Shown here: piece by piece, positions 1-9,617 of the stretch
Numbering within the stretch: the stretch's first letter is position 1
How the letters are laid out: each line of letters begins with the position of its first letter
Source of the DNA: Flavobacterium sp. AG291
Lineage (GTDB): Bacteria > Bacteroidota > Bacteroidia > Flavobacteriales > Flavobacteriaceae
Length of the DNA stretch: 64,000 nt
Assembly: GCF_003350375.1 (NCBI RefSeq)
Contig: NZ_QQAR01000008.1
Coordinates: 1-64,000 of the forward strand
Reading direction: 5' to 3'
Notes under the pieces: generated by a model
Seen by the model: the letters and a program-made list of their open reading frames with translations, nothing else
The model's database searches: none
What the model was told of the DNA's origin: nothing
Position numbers and translations under genes: made by a program

Positions 1-110
1 GCTGTTAGAAATAAAATAATCCATCGGGTTTTTGCGGTAATAAAAAACCAAACCTTTTATCAAAAAGATTTGGTTATATCATAGAAATCGAAATGAACAC
101 TCATACCCAT

Positions 111-138
111 AAAAAATCCCCGACTAAAAGCCAGGGAT
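111..138 (-). terminator. Probable intrinsic terminator of the thioredoxin-like gene
   Basis: Read on the minus strand, ATCCC pairs with GGGAT around a 13-base loop and a run of T follows. It lies 60 bases past the stop of the thioredoxin-like gene. The stem is short, so this is a moderate call. The remaining bases 1-110 show only A/T-rich sequence and a weak AACCAAA/TTTGGTT inverted repeat. Confidence 0.45.
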
Positions 139-197
139 AAATTATATAAGGCACAAGTCAAGCTGACAACCATCAACCTACAACCGGCAACCAAAAT

Positions 198-815
198 TTA
201 CATATTCTCAGCGTTCTCAAGCAATAATGTAATTTCCTCCATAGTACTGATACCTTTATCATGCAGGTACCAACGCTGTAAATCTTCTTTTGCCTGCGGA
301 GTTACCACACCGTGTTTAGCCTTGTCATCCATGATAAGTTTAGCAGCATCATGCGGACGTGGTCCCCAGCTGCCACGGGCAACAAGGGTATCACTTTCAA
401 CCAGAACCAGTTTTGGGATGGAGCGTGCACCGTTGGTTAGGTAGTCGTTCATCAGTTCGTCGTTCTCATCACGAAGCACGATTTTCAGGTCAAGCTTATC
501 ACTTTCGGCAACCAATTTATTCATTACCGGAACGATCTGTGCAGCATCGCCACACCAACCTTCAGAGATCACTAAAAGTGTATGCTGTTTTTTAAGTTTT
601 CCTAATTTTTCTTTTATCTCATCCGGCACGTGTATAGTCTTGTCAAGACGGTTCATACGTGTCTCGTTCAATGTCGAATAATGGGTTAAATCTTCGCTTT
701 GCGTATTTCCTGTAGAGAGGCCATCGGCAAGCAGAGCAGAAACATGCTTCCTGTAATTCTCATAGGTAAAGCTTTTGTTTATGCTATTTTCAATCAATGA
801 TGTTGTTACGTTCAT
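198..815 (-). CDS. Thioredoxin-family protein
   Basis: The 205-residue product has a C-terminal thioredoxin-like fold: strand LLVIS leads into the WCGD motif at W87-D90, and a SIPKLVLV segment carries the expected cis-proline. The motif has one cysteine, C88, instead of the CxxC pair, so it probably does not act as a standard disulfide reductase. A monothiol or thiol-binding role is inference. No signal peptide is seen, so it should be cytoplasmic. The start at 815 is preferred over an ATG seven codons upstream because GAGAGAT sits directly before it and the family-like sequence begins there. The gene stands alone with a terminator downstream. The exact substrate is unknown. Confidence 0.75.
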   Translation of the reverse strand: MNVTTSLIENSINKSFTYENYRKHVSALLADGLSTGNTQSEDLTHYSTLNETRMNRLDKTIHVPDEIKEKLGKLKKQHTLLVISEGWCGDAAQIVPVMNKLVAESDKLDLKIVLRDENDELMNDYLTNGARSIPKLVLVESDTLVARGSWGPRPHDAAKLIMDDKAKHGVVTPQAKEDLQRWYLHDKGISTMEEITLLLENAENM

Positions 816-937
816 ATCTCTCAATTTTAAGTGCAAAATTAGTGATACTTTTATGATATCAAAAAAAAGACCAATTTGAAAAAAGTCAGGAGGAGTTCAA
901 CAAAAAACTGTAAATTAGTCAGTAAATAAATAATGTA

Positions 938-1732
938 ATGAAAATTGATGGTGGGTCCATTGGACTTGTGCTTTCGGGTGGAGGCTCGAAAGGTATAGCC
1001 CATGCGGGCGTTTTGAAATATTTAGATGAAATAGGCCTTGAGCCTTCACATATTGCCGGAACAAGCTCGGGTGCCATTGTGTCGTCTTTGTATGCCTGGG
1101 GCAAGCGTCCCGAAGAAATACTCGAATTCTTTAAATCGATATATTTTTTTCATTGGAAGCATTTCACCTTTCGCAAGGCAGGCTTTATCGACTCGGAAGC
1201 TTTTCGTGATTATTTTTATTCAGTTTTTAAAGATGCTACCCTTGGCGATATGCCATATAAGATGCACCTTACCGCTACCGACCTGGTATCGGGCAAGCTG
1301 CGCATTTTTGGGCCCGAAACCAAAATTGCCGATGCCGTACTGGCTTCATCTGCATTTCCGGGTATCATCTCGCCTTATGAAATAGACGGCAGACTCTACA
1401 GTGACGGTGGCATCATCAACCACTTCCCTACAGATATCCTTCAAGGACGCTGTGACAACCTGATAGGTATCTATGTGAGTCCGATACAAAAAATTGACGC
1501 CTCCGATTTGCGCACCATACGTTCGGTAACCACGCGTGCCTATGATTTGCTTTCCGCCAATACCAATATGCAAAAATTCACGCTATGTGACTGGGTAATA
1601 GCACCTGACGAATTGGCACTATACAGTACCTTTGAAACCAATAAGACTAAAATGGATGAGATATTTGAGATAGGTTATGAGGCTGCAAAGAAATCACATA
1701 GCGAAATTATTCCGGCTCATCCCATACCCTAG
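938..1732 (+). CDS. Patatin-like phospholipase family protein
   Basis: The 264-residue protein carries the patatin signatures in order: the glycine-rich oxyanion loop GGGSKG (14-19), the nucleophile elbow GTSSG (41-45, catalytic Ser43) and the catalytic Asp in SDGG (Asp156). This is the Ser-Asp dyad of bacterial patatin-like acyl hydrolases. No signal peptide is visible, so a cytoplasmic or membrane-peripheral lipase or esterase is expected; the substrate cannot be read from sequence. It lies upstream of pyrH on the same strand, but an 82-base gap with its own promoter-like element separates them, so co-transcription is not required. Confidence 0.9.
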   Translation: MKIDGGSIGLVLSGGGSKGIAHAGVLKYLDEIGLEPSHIAGTSSGAIVSSLYAWGKRPEEILEFFKSIYFFHWKHFTFRKAGFIDSEAFRDYFYSVFKDATLGDMPYKMHLTATDLVSGKLRIFGPETKIADAVLASSAFPGIISPYEIDGRLYSDGGIINHFPTDILQGRCDNLIGIYVSPIQKIDASDLRTIRSVTTRAYDLLSANTNMQKFTLCDWVIAPDELALYSTFETNKTKMDEIFEIGYEAAKKSHSEIIPAHPIP

Positions 1733-1786
1733 TTTATTTGGACTGTGAGGTTACAAAATTGTTATTTTACGAAAAACAATTATTAC

Positions 1787-1794
1787 TATATTTG
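1787..1794 (+). promoter_or_regulatory. Bacteroidetes-type -7 element before pyrH
   Basis: TATATTTG matches the TAnnTTTG -7 consensus of Bacteroidetes housekeeping promoters and lies about 20 bases before the pyrH start. A TTG trinucleotide at 1759-1761 could be the -33 element but is spaced somewhat far. Confidence 0.5.
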
Positions 1795-1814
1795 CACCAG
1801 TCAAAATTTACCCT

Positions 1815-2522
1815 ATGAAATACAATAGAATCCTGTTAAAGCTTAGTGGCGAAGCCCTGATGGGCGACAGGCAATATGGCATTGACCCTAAAAGGCTTGC
1901 CGAATATGCAGCGGAGATAAAGCAAATACATGAAAAAGGTGTTGAGATCGCTATCGTAATTGGCGGAGGAAACATTTTTAGGGGTGTATCAGGTGCCAGC
2001 AATGGTATGGACAGGGTTCAGGGAGATTACATGGGTATGCTTGCTACCGTAATTAACGGTATGGCACTACAGGGAGCTCTTGAAGATGCAGGAATGCAAA
2101 CCCGTCTTCAGACAGCACTTAAAATAGAGGCAATTGCCGAGCCTTATATCAAAAGAAGAGCGGTTCGCCACCTTGAAAAAGGAAGAATCGTAATTTTTGG
2201 AGCAGGTACAGGTAACCCTTACTTTACTACCGATACGGCTGCCGTATTGAGAGGTGTAGAGGTTCACGCGGATGTTATCCTGAAAGGAACACGTGTAGAC
2301 GGTATATATACTGCCGATCCTGAAAAAGACCCAACGGCAACAAAATATGACACCCTTACGTTTAATGATGTACTTGCAAAAGGCCTTAACGTAATGGACA
2401 CTACTGCTTTTACACTTAGCCAGGAAAACGAATTACCTATCATTGTGTTCGACATGAACAAACCGGGTAATCTGGTAAAAGTTTGTGAAGGCGAACTGGT
2501 AGGAACTACTGTAAACGTTTAA
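1815..2522 (+). CDS. pyrH: UMP kinase
   Basis: This 235-residue protein is a full-length bacterial UMP kinase of the amino-acid kinase family. It phosphorylates UMP to UDP with ATP in pyrimidine nucleotide synthesis. It shows KLSGEALMG at the N terminus (phosphate-binding loop), [10 protein letters not shown] (about 49-58), the [10 protein letters not shown] region (UMP binding) and [11 protein letters not shown]. Length and motifs match the hexameric bacterial PyrH. frr follows after 23 bases, the classic pyrH-frr arrangement, and the two are probably one transcript ended by the terminator after frr. Confidence 0.97.
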   Translation: MKYNRILLKLSGEALMGDRQYGIDPKRLAEYAAEIKQIHEKGVEIAIVIGGGNIFRGVSGASNGMDRVQGDYMGMLATVINGMALQGALEDAGMQTRLQTALKIEAIAEPYIKRRAVRHLEKGRIVIFGAGTGNPYFTTDTAAVLRGVEVHADVILKGTRVDGIYTADPEKDPTATKYDTLTFNDVLAKGLNVMDTTAFTLSQENELPIIVFDMNKPGNLVKVCEGELVGTTVNV

Positions 2523-2545
2523 TTTTTTATCATAAGAATTACACC

Positions 2546-3106
2546 ATGGAAGAAATCGATTTTATCTTAGATAGCGCTCAGGAGTCTATGAACAACTCTA
2601 TAGCACACCTTGAAAAAGAATTCCTTAACATCCGTGCAGGAAAAGCATCACCGGCTATGCTTGGTGGTGTGTTTGTAGATTACTACGGTTCTCAAACACC
2701 ACTTTCTCAGGTTGCCAATGTAAACACTCCCGATGCAAGAACTATTACAGTTACACCTTGGGAAAAAAGCATGCTTCAGCCTATCGAGAAAGCGATAATG
2801 ATCGCTAACCTTGGGTTTAACCCAATGAACAACGGAGACAACATCATCATCAGTGTTCCGCCATTAACAGAGGAGCGCAGGAGAGATCTTGTAAAGCAGG
2901 CAAAAGCTGAGGCAGAAGATGCAAAAATAGGTATCAGAAACGTTCGTAAAGACGCTAACAACGACATCAAGAAACTTGAAAAAGACGGTGTTTCTGAAGA
3001 TGCTTGCAAAGGCGCTGAAGAATCGGTACAGGACCTGACAAACAGCTTCATCAAGAAAATTGACGAACTACTGGTTGTTAAGGAAGCCGAAATCATGAAA
3101 GTATAA
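2546..3106 (+). CDS. frr: Ribosome recycling factor
   Basis: The 186-residue product matches the usual length of ribosome recycling factor, which with EF-G splits the post-termination ribosome. Diagnostic stretches are NIRAGKASPAML near the N terminus, the PWEKSM segment, PPLTEERRRDLVKQAK, and the RNVRKDANN helix of the three-helix bundle. It is the second gene of the pyrH-frr pair and has a strong terminator four bases after its stop. Confidence 0.97.
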   Translation: MEEIDFILDSAQESMNNSIAHLEKEFLNIRAGKASPAMLGGVFVDYYGSQTPLSQVANVNTPDARTITVTPWEKSMLQPIEKAIMIANLGFNPMNNGDNIIISVPPLTEERRRDLVKQAKAEAEDAKIGIRNVRKDANNDIKKLEKDGVSEDACKGAEESVQDLTNSFIKKIDELLVVKEAEIMKV

Positions 3107-3109
3107 TTG

Positions 3110-3136
3110 AAAATCCGCCCACCGAGGCGGATTTTT
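3110..3136 (+). terminator. Intrinsic terminator of pyrH-frr
   Basis: AAAATCCGCC pairs with GGCGGATTTT around a short loop, followed by T residues, starting four bases after the frr stop codon. Confidence 0.85.
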
Positions 3137-3144
3137 ATTTTCTA

Positions 3145-3152
3145 TATCTTTG
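3145..3152 (+). promoter_or_regulatory. -7 element before the DUF5686 gene
   Basis: TATCTTTG fits TAnnTTTG and lies about 45 bases before the next start codon, directly after the frr terminator. Confidence 0.45.
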
Positions 3153-3197
3153 CAGTAACAATTTTGCACTTCTTTCGTTTTAGCCATAAAGCCTTCA

Positions 3198-5693
3198 ATG
3201 AGACTACTTACGTTTTTGCTTTTCTTTATCTCCTTCGCATGCGGGGCACAATCGGCCATTACCGGTATAGTGAAAGACAGCAAAACCGGTGAAATTTTAC
3301 CCTTCCCTACAATTTACCAACAAAACGGAAAAAGCGTAATTGGCGATGTTGACGGCAAATTTGTACTTGACCATCCGCAAATGCACGAGATATTTACCGT
3401 TGACTATGTTGGCTACACCGAACGTTCGTTCAAGATAACACCCGGAAGGATATTTTACTCTGTAGCATTAGAGCCAACAGCAGGGCAATTACAGGAAATT
3501 GTTATTGGCAGTGAAAATCCTGCCATTGAAATCATAAGAAAAGCCATTCGCGGAAAAATCATAAATGATCCTCAGCAAAAGCTCAACAGCTTTAGCTACA
3601 ATACCTATGAACGGTTAATTGTTACGGCTAACCCTGACTCTATAGCCGGTGCGCTCGATTCTATTTATGAATATGAAAAAGCAGCCCGTATTTTCAAGAG
3701 AATAGATTCAACCGAGTACAAGTTTAAAAAACTGATTGAGAAAAGGCACATCTACCAAACGGAGAAGGTCTCTGAATTTCTCTTCAACAAAAAGCAGGGA
3801 CTTAAAGAAAATGTACTCGCTACCCGAATGGCAGGTTTTAAGCAGCCTTTATATGAATTCATCGGACTGAAACTGCAATCGTATTCGGTATATACCGATA
3901 AAATAGATATCCTTGAGACCAAATATGCGGGACCTTTAGCATCAGACGCGCTCAAAGAATACCATTATAAGATACTTGACACGGTTACTATTGATGGACG
4001 CAATACTTACATGCTTTACTTTACGCCTAAAGACAAGAACAAAAAGAAAAAGCTCGACGGTATCGTTTACCTTGACATGCAGAACTATGGCGTTGCAAAA
4101 ACCATATTCAGGGTTAAAAATGTAATTGATGTGACTTCAACACACTTTTTTAGCTATGAAAAAGAAAAAGGTATTTGGTTTCCGGACAGGAAAACCCTTA
4201 AAATAGTAAAAGGAAACAACAAACAGGATATTAAGATACTTGGGGAAACCATAAAATTTGATGCTGAAGGCACAGGCAAACGCAAACGCGACACCGAACC
4301 TACCGATCTTATTTACGTTTATTCGGAAGCGGGAAATTTTGATAAAAAATTCGACATTCCTGTTACCATACGACGTGCGGGAGTTGCCATAGATATTAAA
4401 AAAGAAGCCATAAACAGGCCGGAAGACTACTGGAATAACTTCCGCCCTGATACTCTTGATACCCGAAGCCTGACCACCTATACTGCCATGGACAGTATTG
4501 TCGCTAAAGAAAACTGGGAGCAGATTATTATTAAAGGAAAACGCATCATTAACGGATATTATCCTGCCGGTCCTATAGATATTGACCTTCAAAAAATTAT
4601 AAAATACAACAACTACGAAGGCTTCAGGCCAGGTTTGGGTTTTGTAACCAATAATAAATTTGCCGAGACATTCAGGCTTAGCGGTTATGGTGCCTATGGT
4701 ACTAAAGACGGTGTCTTTAAGTATGGCATGGGTGGCGCTGTACGCGTGGGTAACTTCTCAAACTCATGGATAGGATTCAACTACGCTGATGACATTACCG
4801 AGATTGCGAGTACCTCATTTGCTACTGACAAAAAAGCCTTTAAGATCTACGACCCAAGGCTACTGAACCTTCTTACCTTCTATAACCACCAGACTTACAT
4901 GGGGTATATAGAAACCAAGATACTACCTAAAACCGAAAGCCGTTGGCAGTTGGAACGCAGCCGCATTGACCCGAAATTTGGCTATACCTACATACCTGAA
5001 AACACTCCGTATACCCTTTTTTACCTAACTCTGGCAACAGTATCGGTTCAGTGGAATCCGTTTAGTGATTTTATGCAAACGCCTACCGGAAGGATAGAAT
5101 CTGAGAAAAGATACCCTAAGTTCACATTCCAGTATACACAGTCGCTTGGCGGACTGCTTGACAGCGATTTCTCCTTCAGCAAATTTGACGCAAGGGCAGA
5201 ATATGAACAGAAATACCTTAACGGACAAAAAACATCGGCTCTAATACAGTCAGGACTTGCCTTAGGCGATACTCCGCTTACACACCTGTATAGCACTTCG
5301 CCCAACAATCTGAGTAAGGACGGCGTATTGGCACGTATCAACTTTGCCAGTAAAAATGGTTTTGAGACCATGTATTTCAACGAGTTTTTCTCAAGTAAGT
5401 ATATTACAGGACAGCTAAGGCATTCATTCAGGAAATTTACCATTTCCGGCATCCTGAAAATGGCACCTGCACTTGTTACCCGTGCAGCATGGGGAAGTAT
5501 GGATAATAAAAATGACCATATAGGTGCCAGCTTTAATACGCTCGAAAAAGGTTATTACGAAAGCGGTGTAGAACTTAATGAGATTTTAAGCATAGCCGGT
5601 ATATCAGCCTTTTACCGTTACGGTCCCTATCACCTGCCACAGTTCGAAAAGAATATCGCAGTAAAGATTACGTTTGTACTGAATTTGTTTTAA
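3198..5693 (+). CDS. DUF5686/carboxypeptidase-like regulatory domain outer-membrane protein
   Basis: This 831-residue protein starts with a signal peptide (MRLLTFLLFF to about CGAQS). A carboxypeptidase D regulatory-like beta-sandwich follows (about 20-95, ITGIVKDSKTGEILPF). A long DUF5686-type region then ends in alternating beta-strand segments and a terminal aromatic residue (VLNLF), typical of an outer-membrane barrel. The family is widespread in Bacteroidetes, resembles TonB-receptor plug-less barrels, and has no settled function. The gene stands alone between the frr terminator and a repeat-rich gap. Envelope location is inferred from the signal peptide and C-terminal strand pattern. 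Confidence 0.8.
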   Translation: MRLLTFLLFFISFACGAQSAITGIVKDSKTGEILPFPTIYQQNGKSVIGDVDGKFVLDHPQMHEIFTVDYVGYTERSFKITPGRIFYSVALEPTAGQLQEIVIGSENPAIEIIRKAIRGKIINDPQQKLNSFSYNTYERLIVTANPDSIAGALDSIYEYEKAARIFKRIDSTEYKFKKLIEKRHIYQTEKVSEFLFNKKQGLKENVLATRMAGFKQPLYEFIGLKLQSYSVYTDKIDILETKYAGPLASDALKEYHYKILDTVTIDGRNTYMLYFTPKDKNKKKKLDGIVYLDMQNYGVAKTIFRVKNVIDVTSTHFFSYEKEKGIWFPDRKTLKIVKGNNKQDIKILGETIKFDAEGTGKRKRDTEPTDLIYVYSEAGNFDKKFDIPVTIRRAGVAIDIKKEAINRPEDYWNNFRPDTLDTRSLTTYTAMDSIVAKENWEQIIIKGKRIINGYYPAGPIDIDLQKIIKYNNYEGFRPGLGFVTNNKFAETFRLSGYGAYGTKDGVFKYGMGGAVRVGNFSNSWIGFNYADDITEIASTSFATDKKAFKIYDPRLLNLLTFYNHQTYMGYIETKILPKTESRWQLERSRIDPKFGYTYIPENTPYTLFYLTLATVSVQWNPFSDFMQTPTGRIESEKRYPKFTFQYTQSLGGLLDSDFSFSKFDARAEYEQKYLNGQKTSALIQSGLALGDTPLTHLYSTSPNNLSKDGVLARINFASKNGFETMYFNEFFSSKYITGQLRHSFRKFTISGILKMAPALVTRAAWGSMDNKNDHIGASFNTLEKGYYESGVELNEILSIAGISAFYRYGPYHLPQFEKNIAVKITFVLNLF

Positions 5694-5705
5694 ATTTTGC
5701 GAATA

Positions 5706-5791
5706 TTTAAACACAAAGGACACTAAGCATACACCAAGAACACAAAGCCTTGTGAACCTGGTGCAAAATCCTTGTGTTCTTAGTGTTTAAA
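5706..5791. repeat. Dispersed intergenic inverted repeat (GAACACAAAG type)
   Basis: TTTAAACAC (5706-5714) is inverted as GTGTTTAAA (5783-5791), CACTAAG (5721-5727) as CTTAGTG (5779-5785), and AAGAACACAAAG is answered by CTTGTGTTCTT. The words ACTAAG and GAACACAAAG recur near 14950 and 51945-52025, so this is one copy of a repeat family in this genome. It lies between convergent genes. Confidence 0.6.
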
Positions 5792-5794
5792 ATG

Positions 5795-6124
5795 TTAATG
5801 AGCCGAAACAAACTTCAGCCCTACTATAGAAGCGATAAGCGTAGTAAGAAAGAACAGCCTCCAGAAATCTGATGGTTCCTTAAAAACAAAAATACCTACC
5901 AATACCGTACCCACAGCACCGACACCTGTCCACACCGCATAGGCAGTACCTATAGGCAGGGTTTGTGTAGCTTTATACAGCAATACCATACTGATGGTAA
6001 GGCAAACAAAAAAGCCACCCATCCAGTAATTAGAAACTGCACCAGAGGTTTCTTTAGCCTTTCCAAGGCACGAGGCAAAACCTACTTCAAACAAGCCTGC
6101 GATGATAAGTAATATCCAGTTCAT
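5795..6124 (-). CDS. SMR-family exporter, Gdx/SugE-like
   Basis: The 109-residue protein has four hydrophobic segments, as in small multidrug resistance transporters that work as antiparallel dimers in the inner membrane. The essential membrane glutamate is Glu13 in GLFEVGFAS. The stretch GTAYAVWTGVGAVGTV is typical of the SugE/Gdx branch, whose known members export guanidinium, and less like EmrE. The start at 6124 is chosen because the first membrane helix begins there; the 30 codons upstream are polar and unlike the family. No guanidine riboswitch was recognised upstream. Confidence 0.82.
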   Translation of the reverse strand: MNWILLIIAGLFEVGFASCLGKAKETSGAVSNYWMGGFFVCLTISMVLLYKATQTLPIGTAYAVWTGVGAVGTVLVGIFVFKEPSDFWRLFFLTTLIASIVGLKFVSAH

Positions 6125-6253
6125 GGTAAATTGTTTTACCGGCAAAGATAGCCCTTCCCCCCGACTATGGTTCAATTTTAACCCCGCCGCGACATTTTTA
6201 TAAATTTGATGCAATTACAACACAAAGCCCTATCAACTTTTTACGCTTTTTAC

Positions 6254-6261
6254 TACATTTG
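6254..6261 (+). promoter_or_regulatory. -7 element before asnS
   Basis: TACATTTG fits TAnnTTTG and lies about 65 bases upstream of the asnS start. Confidence 0.45.
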
Positions 6262-6327
6262 CAGGCATTTGCCTCTCTATACGCTAAAACGGGGCATTTT
6301 CCATAAAACAAGTTTAAATTTTAAAAA

Positions 6328-7761
6328 ATGAAACACACAAAAGTTAAAGACCTGCTGAACAGCGCGAAGCCTGTTGATGATGTATTAGTAAAAGGATGGG
6401 TAAGAACTTTTAGGAATAATCAGTTTATAGCCCTTAACGACGGATCAACTATAAATAATATCCAGTGTGTTGTTGACTTTGAAAATACGCCCGCAGAAAC
6501 TTTAAAAAGAATAACAACCGGTGCCGCTGTAGCTGTTAAGGGCAACCTTACGGAGAGCCAGGGTGCAGGTCAGAAATATGAAATACAGGCTAAAAGCGTA
6601 GAGATACTTGGAGATTCAGATCCTGAGAAATTCCCTATGCAGCCTAAAAAACACTCTTTGGAGTTCTTACGTGAGAACGCCCACCTTCGTGTGCGTACTA
6701 ACGTATTTGGTGCTATCATGAGGGTACGTTCAGTACTGTCGTTTGCCATTCACCAATACTTTCAGGAAAAAGGTTTCGTATATGTGAACACACCTATCAT
6801 TACCGGATCGGATGCAGAGGGTGCAGGTGAAATGTTCCAGGTAACGTCGCTTCCTGTTGGTAGCCCACCACTGAACGAAGAAGGAAAAGTAGACTACAAG
6901 CAGGATTTCTTCGGAAAGGAAACCAACCTTACCGTATCGGGTCAGCTTGAGGGAGAAACTTTTGCAATGGCATTGGGTCAGATCTATACTTTCGGACCTA
7001 CTTTCCGTGCAGAGAACTCTAACACCTCACGCCACCTTGCAGAATTCTGGATGGTTGAGCCTGAAGTTGCTTTCAACAACCTTGACGACAACATGGATCT
7101 TGCAGAGGATTTCATTCAGTATGTGATCAAATATGCAATGGACCGTTGCCAGGATGACCTTAAATTCCTTGACCAGCGTTTAGCAGATGAGGAAAAACAA
7201 AAACCACAGGCAGAGCGCAGCGAAATGGGCTTATTAGAGAAACTTCAGTTTGTACTGGAGAACAACTTTAAGCGTGTAAGCTACACTGAGGCTATCGATA
7301 TCCTTAAGAACTGTAAGCCAAACAAGAACAAGAAATTCAACTATATCATTGAAGAATGGGGTGCCGATCTACAAAGTGAGCACGAGCGTTACCTTGTAGA
7401 GAAACACTTTAAGTCGCCGGTAATCCTTTTTGATTACCCTGCGAACATTAAGGCATTCTACATGAGACTTAACGACGACAAGAAAACCGTGCGTGCTATG
7501 GACATCCTGTTCCCTGGCATCGGTGAGATCGTTGGAGGATCGGAAAGGGAAGAGCGCCTTGACGTGCTTCTTGAGAAGATCGCCGAGCTTGGCATCGACG
7601 AAAAAGAGCTTTGGTGGTATCTTGACACCCGTCGTTTCGGAACGGCTACACACGCAGGTTTCGGACTTGGTTTTGAGCGCCTTGTACTTTTCGTAACCGG
7701 TATGGGCAACATCCGCGACGTGATTCCTTTCCCAAGGACACCGCAAAACGCAGAATTTTAA
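6328..7761 (+). CDS. asnS: Asparagine--tRNA ligase
   Basis: The 477-residue class IIb synthetase charges tRNA-Asn with asparagine. It has an N-terminal OB-fold anticodon-binding domain (about 15-115, [19 protein letters not shown]), a class II core with motif 2 ([19 protein letters not shown]) and motif 3 ([15 protein letters not shown]) near the C terminus, and the AsnRS-like ending [10 protein letters not shown]. An insert around 270-310 is common in bacterial AsnRS. It is a single gene with its own promoter-like element and a strong terminator. Having AsnRS suggests direct charging instead of the amidotransferase route. Confidence 0.97.
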   Translation: MKHTKVKDLLNSAKPVDDVLVKGWVRTFRNNQFIALNDGSTINNIQCVVDFENTPAETLKRITTGAAVAVKGNLTESQGAGQKYEIQAKSVEILGDSDPEKFPMQPKKHSLEFLRENAHLRVRTNVFGAIMRVRSVLSFAIHQYFQEKGFVYVNTPIITGSDAEGAGEMFQVTSLPVGSPPLNEEGKVDYKQDFFGKETNLTVSGQLEGETFAMALGQIYTFGPTFRAENSNTSRHLAEFWMVEPEVAFNNLDDNMDLAEDFIQYVIKYAMDRCQDDLKFLDQRLADEEKQKPQAERSEMGLLEKLQFVLENNFKRVSYTEAIDILKNCKPNKNKKFNYIIEEWGADLQSEHERYLVEKHFKSPVILFDYPANIKAFYMRLNDDKKTVRAMDILFPGIGEIVGGSEREERLDVLLEKIAELGIDEKELWWYLDTRRFGTATHAGFGLGFERLVLFVTGMGNIRDVIPFPRTPQNAEF

Positions 7762-7813
7762 TCTTTTCAGTATTGAGATATTAGTACTGAGAATTGAAAT
7801 AATAGAATTTAGA

Positions 7814-7842
7814 AAGCCTTACAGTAATGTGAGGCTTTTTTG
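7814..7842 (+). terminator. Intrinsic terminator of asnS
   Basis: AAGCCTTAC pairs with GTGAGGCTT around a six-base loop and is followed by seven T residues. Confidence 0.8.
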
Positions 7843-7855
7843 TTTACCCCTATTC

Positions 7856-7916
7856 AGACGTTGCTCTGCAACGTCTCTACAAAATGTAAAACAAGAATAT
7901 TAATCTGCAACGTCTG
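7856..7916. repeat. AGACGTTGC hairpin repeat with a partial copy
   Basis: AGACGTTGC at 7856-7864 pairs perfectly with GCAACGTCT at 7868-7876 around TCT. A half copy, CTGCAACGTCTG, follows at 7905-7916. This looks like a dispersed intergenic hairpin and not a gene signal. The 383-base gap between asnS and rpoN holds the asnS terminator, this repeat, a second hairpin and A/T-rich sequence, and no convincing ORF. Confidence 0.5.
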
Positions 7917-7962
7917 CCAAATAATCAATTTTAATCAGAATTCCCTACAATAATATCAAAAG

Positions 7963-7993
7963 CATCACAGTTTATATTGTGGTGTTTTTTTTT
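7963..7993 (+). terminator. Orphan terminator-like hairpin
   Basis: CATCACA (7963-7969) pairs with TGTGGTG (7978-7984, one G-T pair) and is followed by about nine T residues. The asnS terminator lies 120 bases upstream, so no known transcript needs this one. It may end read-through or a short RNA made from the gap. Confidence 0.4.
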
Positions 7994-8144
7994 TATTAAA
8001 TGCATTTTGCATCTAACAGCATAAGAACGCAAAAACCCAAAAACAAAAGTTTTAAATTATCCTTTTTACAATTTTCTCCAAAAAGCATCAATAATTATGC
8101 CTGTTTTTTGTAATTTTATACTGTAAAAATGACTGTGTTTATCT

Positions 8145-9611
8145 ATGCTTAAGCAGAACTTACAACTTAAACTATCCCAGAAACTATCGCCGCAGCAAAT
8201 TCAGCTGATGAAGCTGATACAATTGCCTACGCAGGCTTTTGAGCAACGCCTTAAAGAAGAAATGGTAGAAAACCCTGCCCTGGAGACAGGTAAGGAGGAT
8301 GAATATGAGAAGGACGAATACGATACTTCTGAGGATTTTGACGACTATGATGATTATGATAACGAGCGCATTGATGCCGACGAGATCAACATAGATGAAT
8401 ACCTTAGCGACGACGAAATTCCCGGATATAAAACCCAGGCGAATAACTACAGTGACGACGATGAGGATCGTACGATGCCATTTGCCGCACCCGTAAGTTT
8501 CCACCAAAACCTTATCGAGCAGCTGAATACCTTTATCCTTACCGATGAAGAACGCGAGATTGCCGAGTTCCTTGTTGGGAGCATAGACGATATGGGTTAC
8601 ATCCGCCGCAGTATCCCCGATATTGTTGACGATATGGCCTTTACACAGGGTATTTATACCGATGAAAAGACCACCGAACGCATACTGCACGTTATCCATG
8701 AACTTGAGCCATCGGGTGTGGGTGCGCGCGACCTGCAGGAGTGCCTTTTACTACAGCTTAAACACAAAACGCCTACCGCTTCGGTAGAGCTTGCCACCGA
8801 TATAATCGAACATCAGTTTGATGCTTTTACCAAAAAACATTACGACAAACTGTTACAGAAATATGACATCTCTCAGGATCAGCTACGTGCTGCCATTGAT
8901 GAGATTGAACGCCTGAACCCTAAGCCGGGCGGCTCTTACGAAAGCAACATTAAAGCCGTAGAGCATGTTGTACCTGACTTTGCCATACGTATTGTAGATG
9001 GCGAACTGGAACTGACACTAAACGGACGTAATGCTCCCGAACTGCACGTTTCTAAAGACTATCAGGAAATGTTGCAGACCTACAAGGACAGCCGTGATAA
9101 AAGCAATGCTCAAAAGGATGCAGTTCAGTTCATCAAACAAAAACTGGATTCTGCAAAATGGTTTATCGATGCTATTCGCCAACGTCAGGAAACCCTGTTC
9201 GTAACCATGAATGCCATAATGCACTATCAGGAGGAATATTTCCTTGACGGTGATGAAGCCAAACTAAAACCCATGATCCTTAAGGATATTGCCGATATGA
9301 TCGGGCTTGATATCTCGACCGTTTCGCGTGTAGCCAACAGTAAATATGTTGAAACACCTTACGGCACTAAACTTATAAAAGAGTTCTTCTCTGAAGCGAT
9401 GAAAAACGATCAGGGTGAAGATGTATCGACCATTGAGATCAAAAAGATACTTGAAACCGTTATCAGCGAAGAGGACAAACGCAAACCACTTCCGGACGAC
9501 AAGCTTGCCGAGATACTTAAAGACAAAGGCTACCCTATTGCAAGGCGTACCATTGCTAAATACCGTGAACAGCTCGATATTCCTGTTGCCAGGATGAGAA
9601 AGAAAATATAG
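8145..9611 (+). CDS. rpoN: RNA polymerase sigma-54 factor
   Basis: The 488-residue protein has all three sigma-54 regions. The glutamine/leucine-rich activator-interacting region I is at the N terminus (about 1-50, LSQKLSPQQIQLMKLIQLP). An acidic, Asp/Glu-rich linker follows (about 50-110). The core-binding and HTH region comes next, with the RpoN box ARRTIAKYRE close to the C terminus. It directs core polymerase to -24/-12 promoters and needs AAA+ activators, none of which is encoded in this window. The next gene starts six bases after its stop, suggesting a two-gene transcript. Confidence 0.95.
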   Translation: MLKQNLQLKLSQKLSPQQIQLMKLIQLPTQAFEQRLKEEMVENPALETGKEDEYEKDEYDTSEDFDDYDDYDNERIDADEINIDEYLSDDEIPGYKTQANNYSDDDEDRTMPFAAPVSFHQNLIEQLNTFILTDEEREIAEFLVGSIDDMGYIRRSIPDIVDDMAFTQGIYTDEKTTERILHVIHELEPSGVGARDLQECLLLQLKHKTPTASVELATDIIEHQFDAFTKKHYDKLLQKYDISQDQLRAAIDEIERLNPKPGGSYESNIKAVEHVVPDFAIRIVDGELELTLNGRNAPELHVSKDYQEMLQTYKDSRDKSNAQKDAVQFIKQKLDSAKWFIDAIRQRQETLFVTMNAIMHYQEEYFLDGDEAKLKPMILKDIADMIGLDISTVSRVANSKYVETPYGTKLIKEFFSEAMKNDQGEDVSTIEIKKILETVISEEDKRKPLPDDKLAEILKDKGYPIARRTIAKYREQLDIPVARMRKKI

Positions 9612-9617
9612 GTTTGC

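Noticed and set aside
4137-4592. Long minus-strand frame of 151 codons within the DUF5686 gene
   Set aside because: Lies fully inside a well-supported gene on the other strand and has a composition typical of a reversed coding frame.
5706-6327. Guanidine riboswitch before the SMR exporter
   Set aside because: The sequence upstream of the exporter shows no conserved guanidine riboswitch core that I could recognise.
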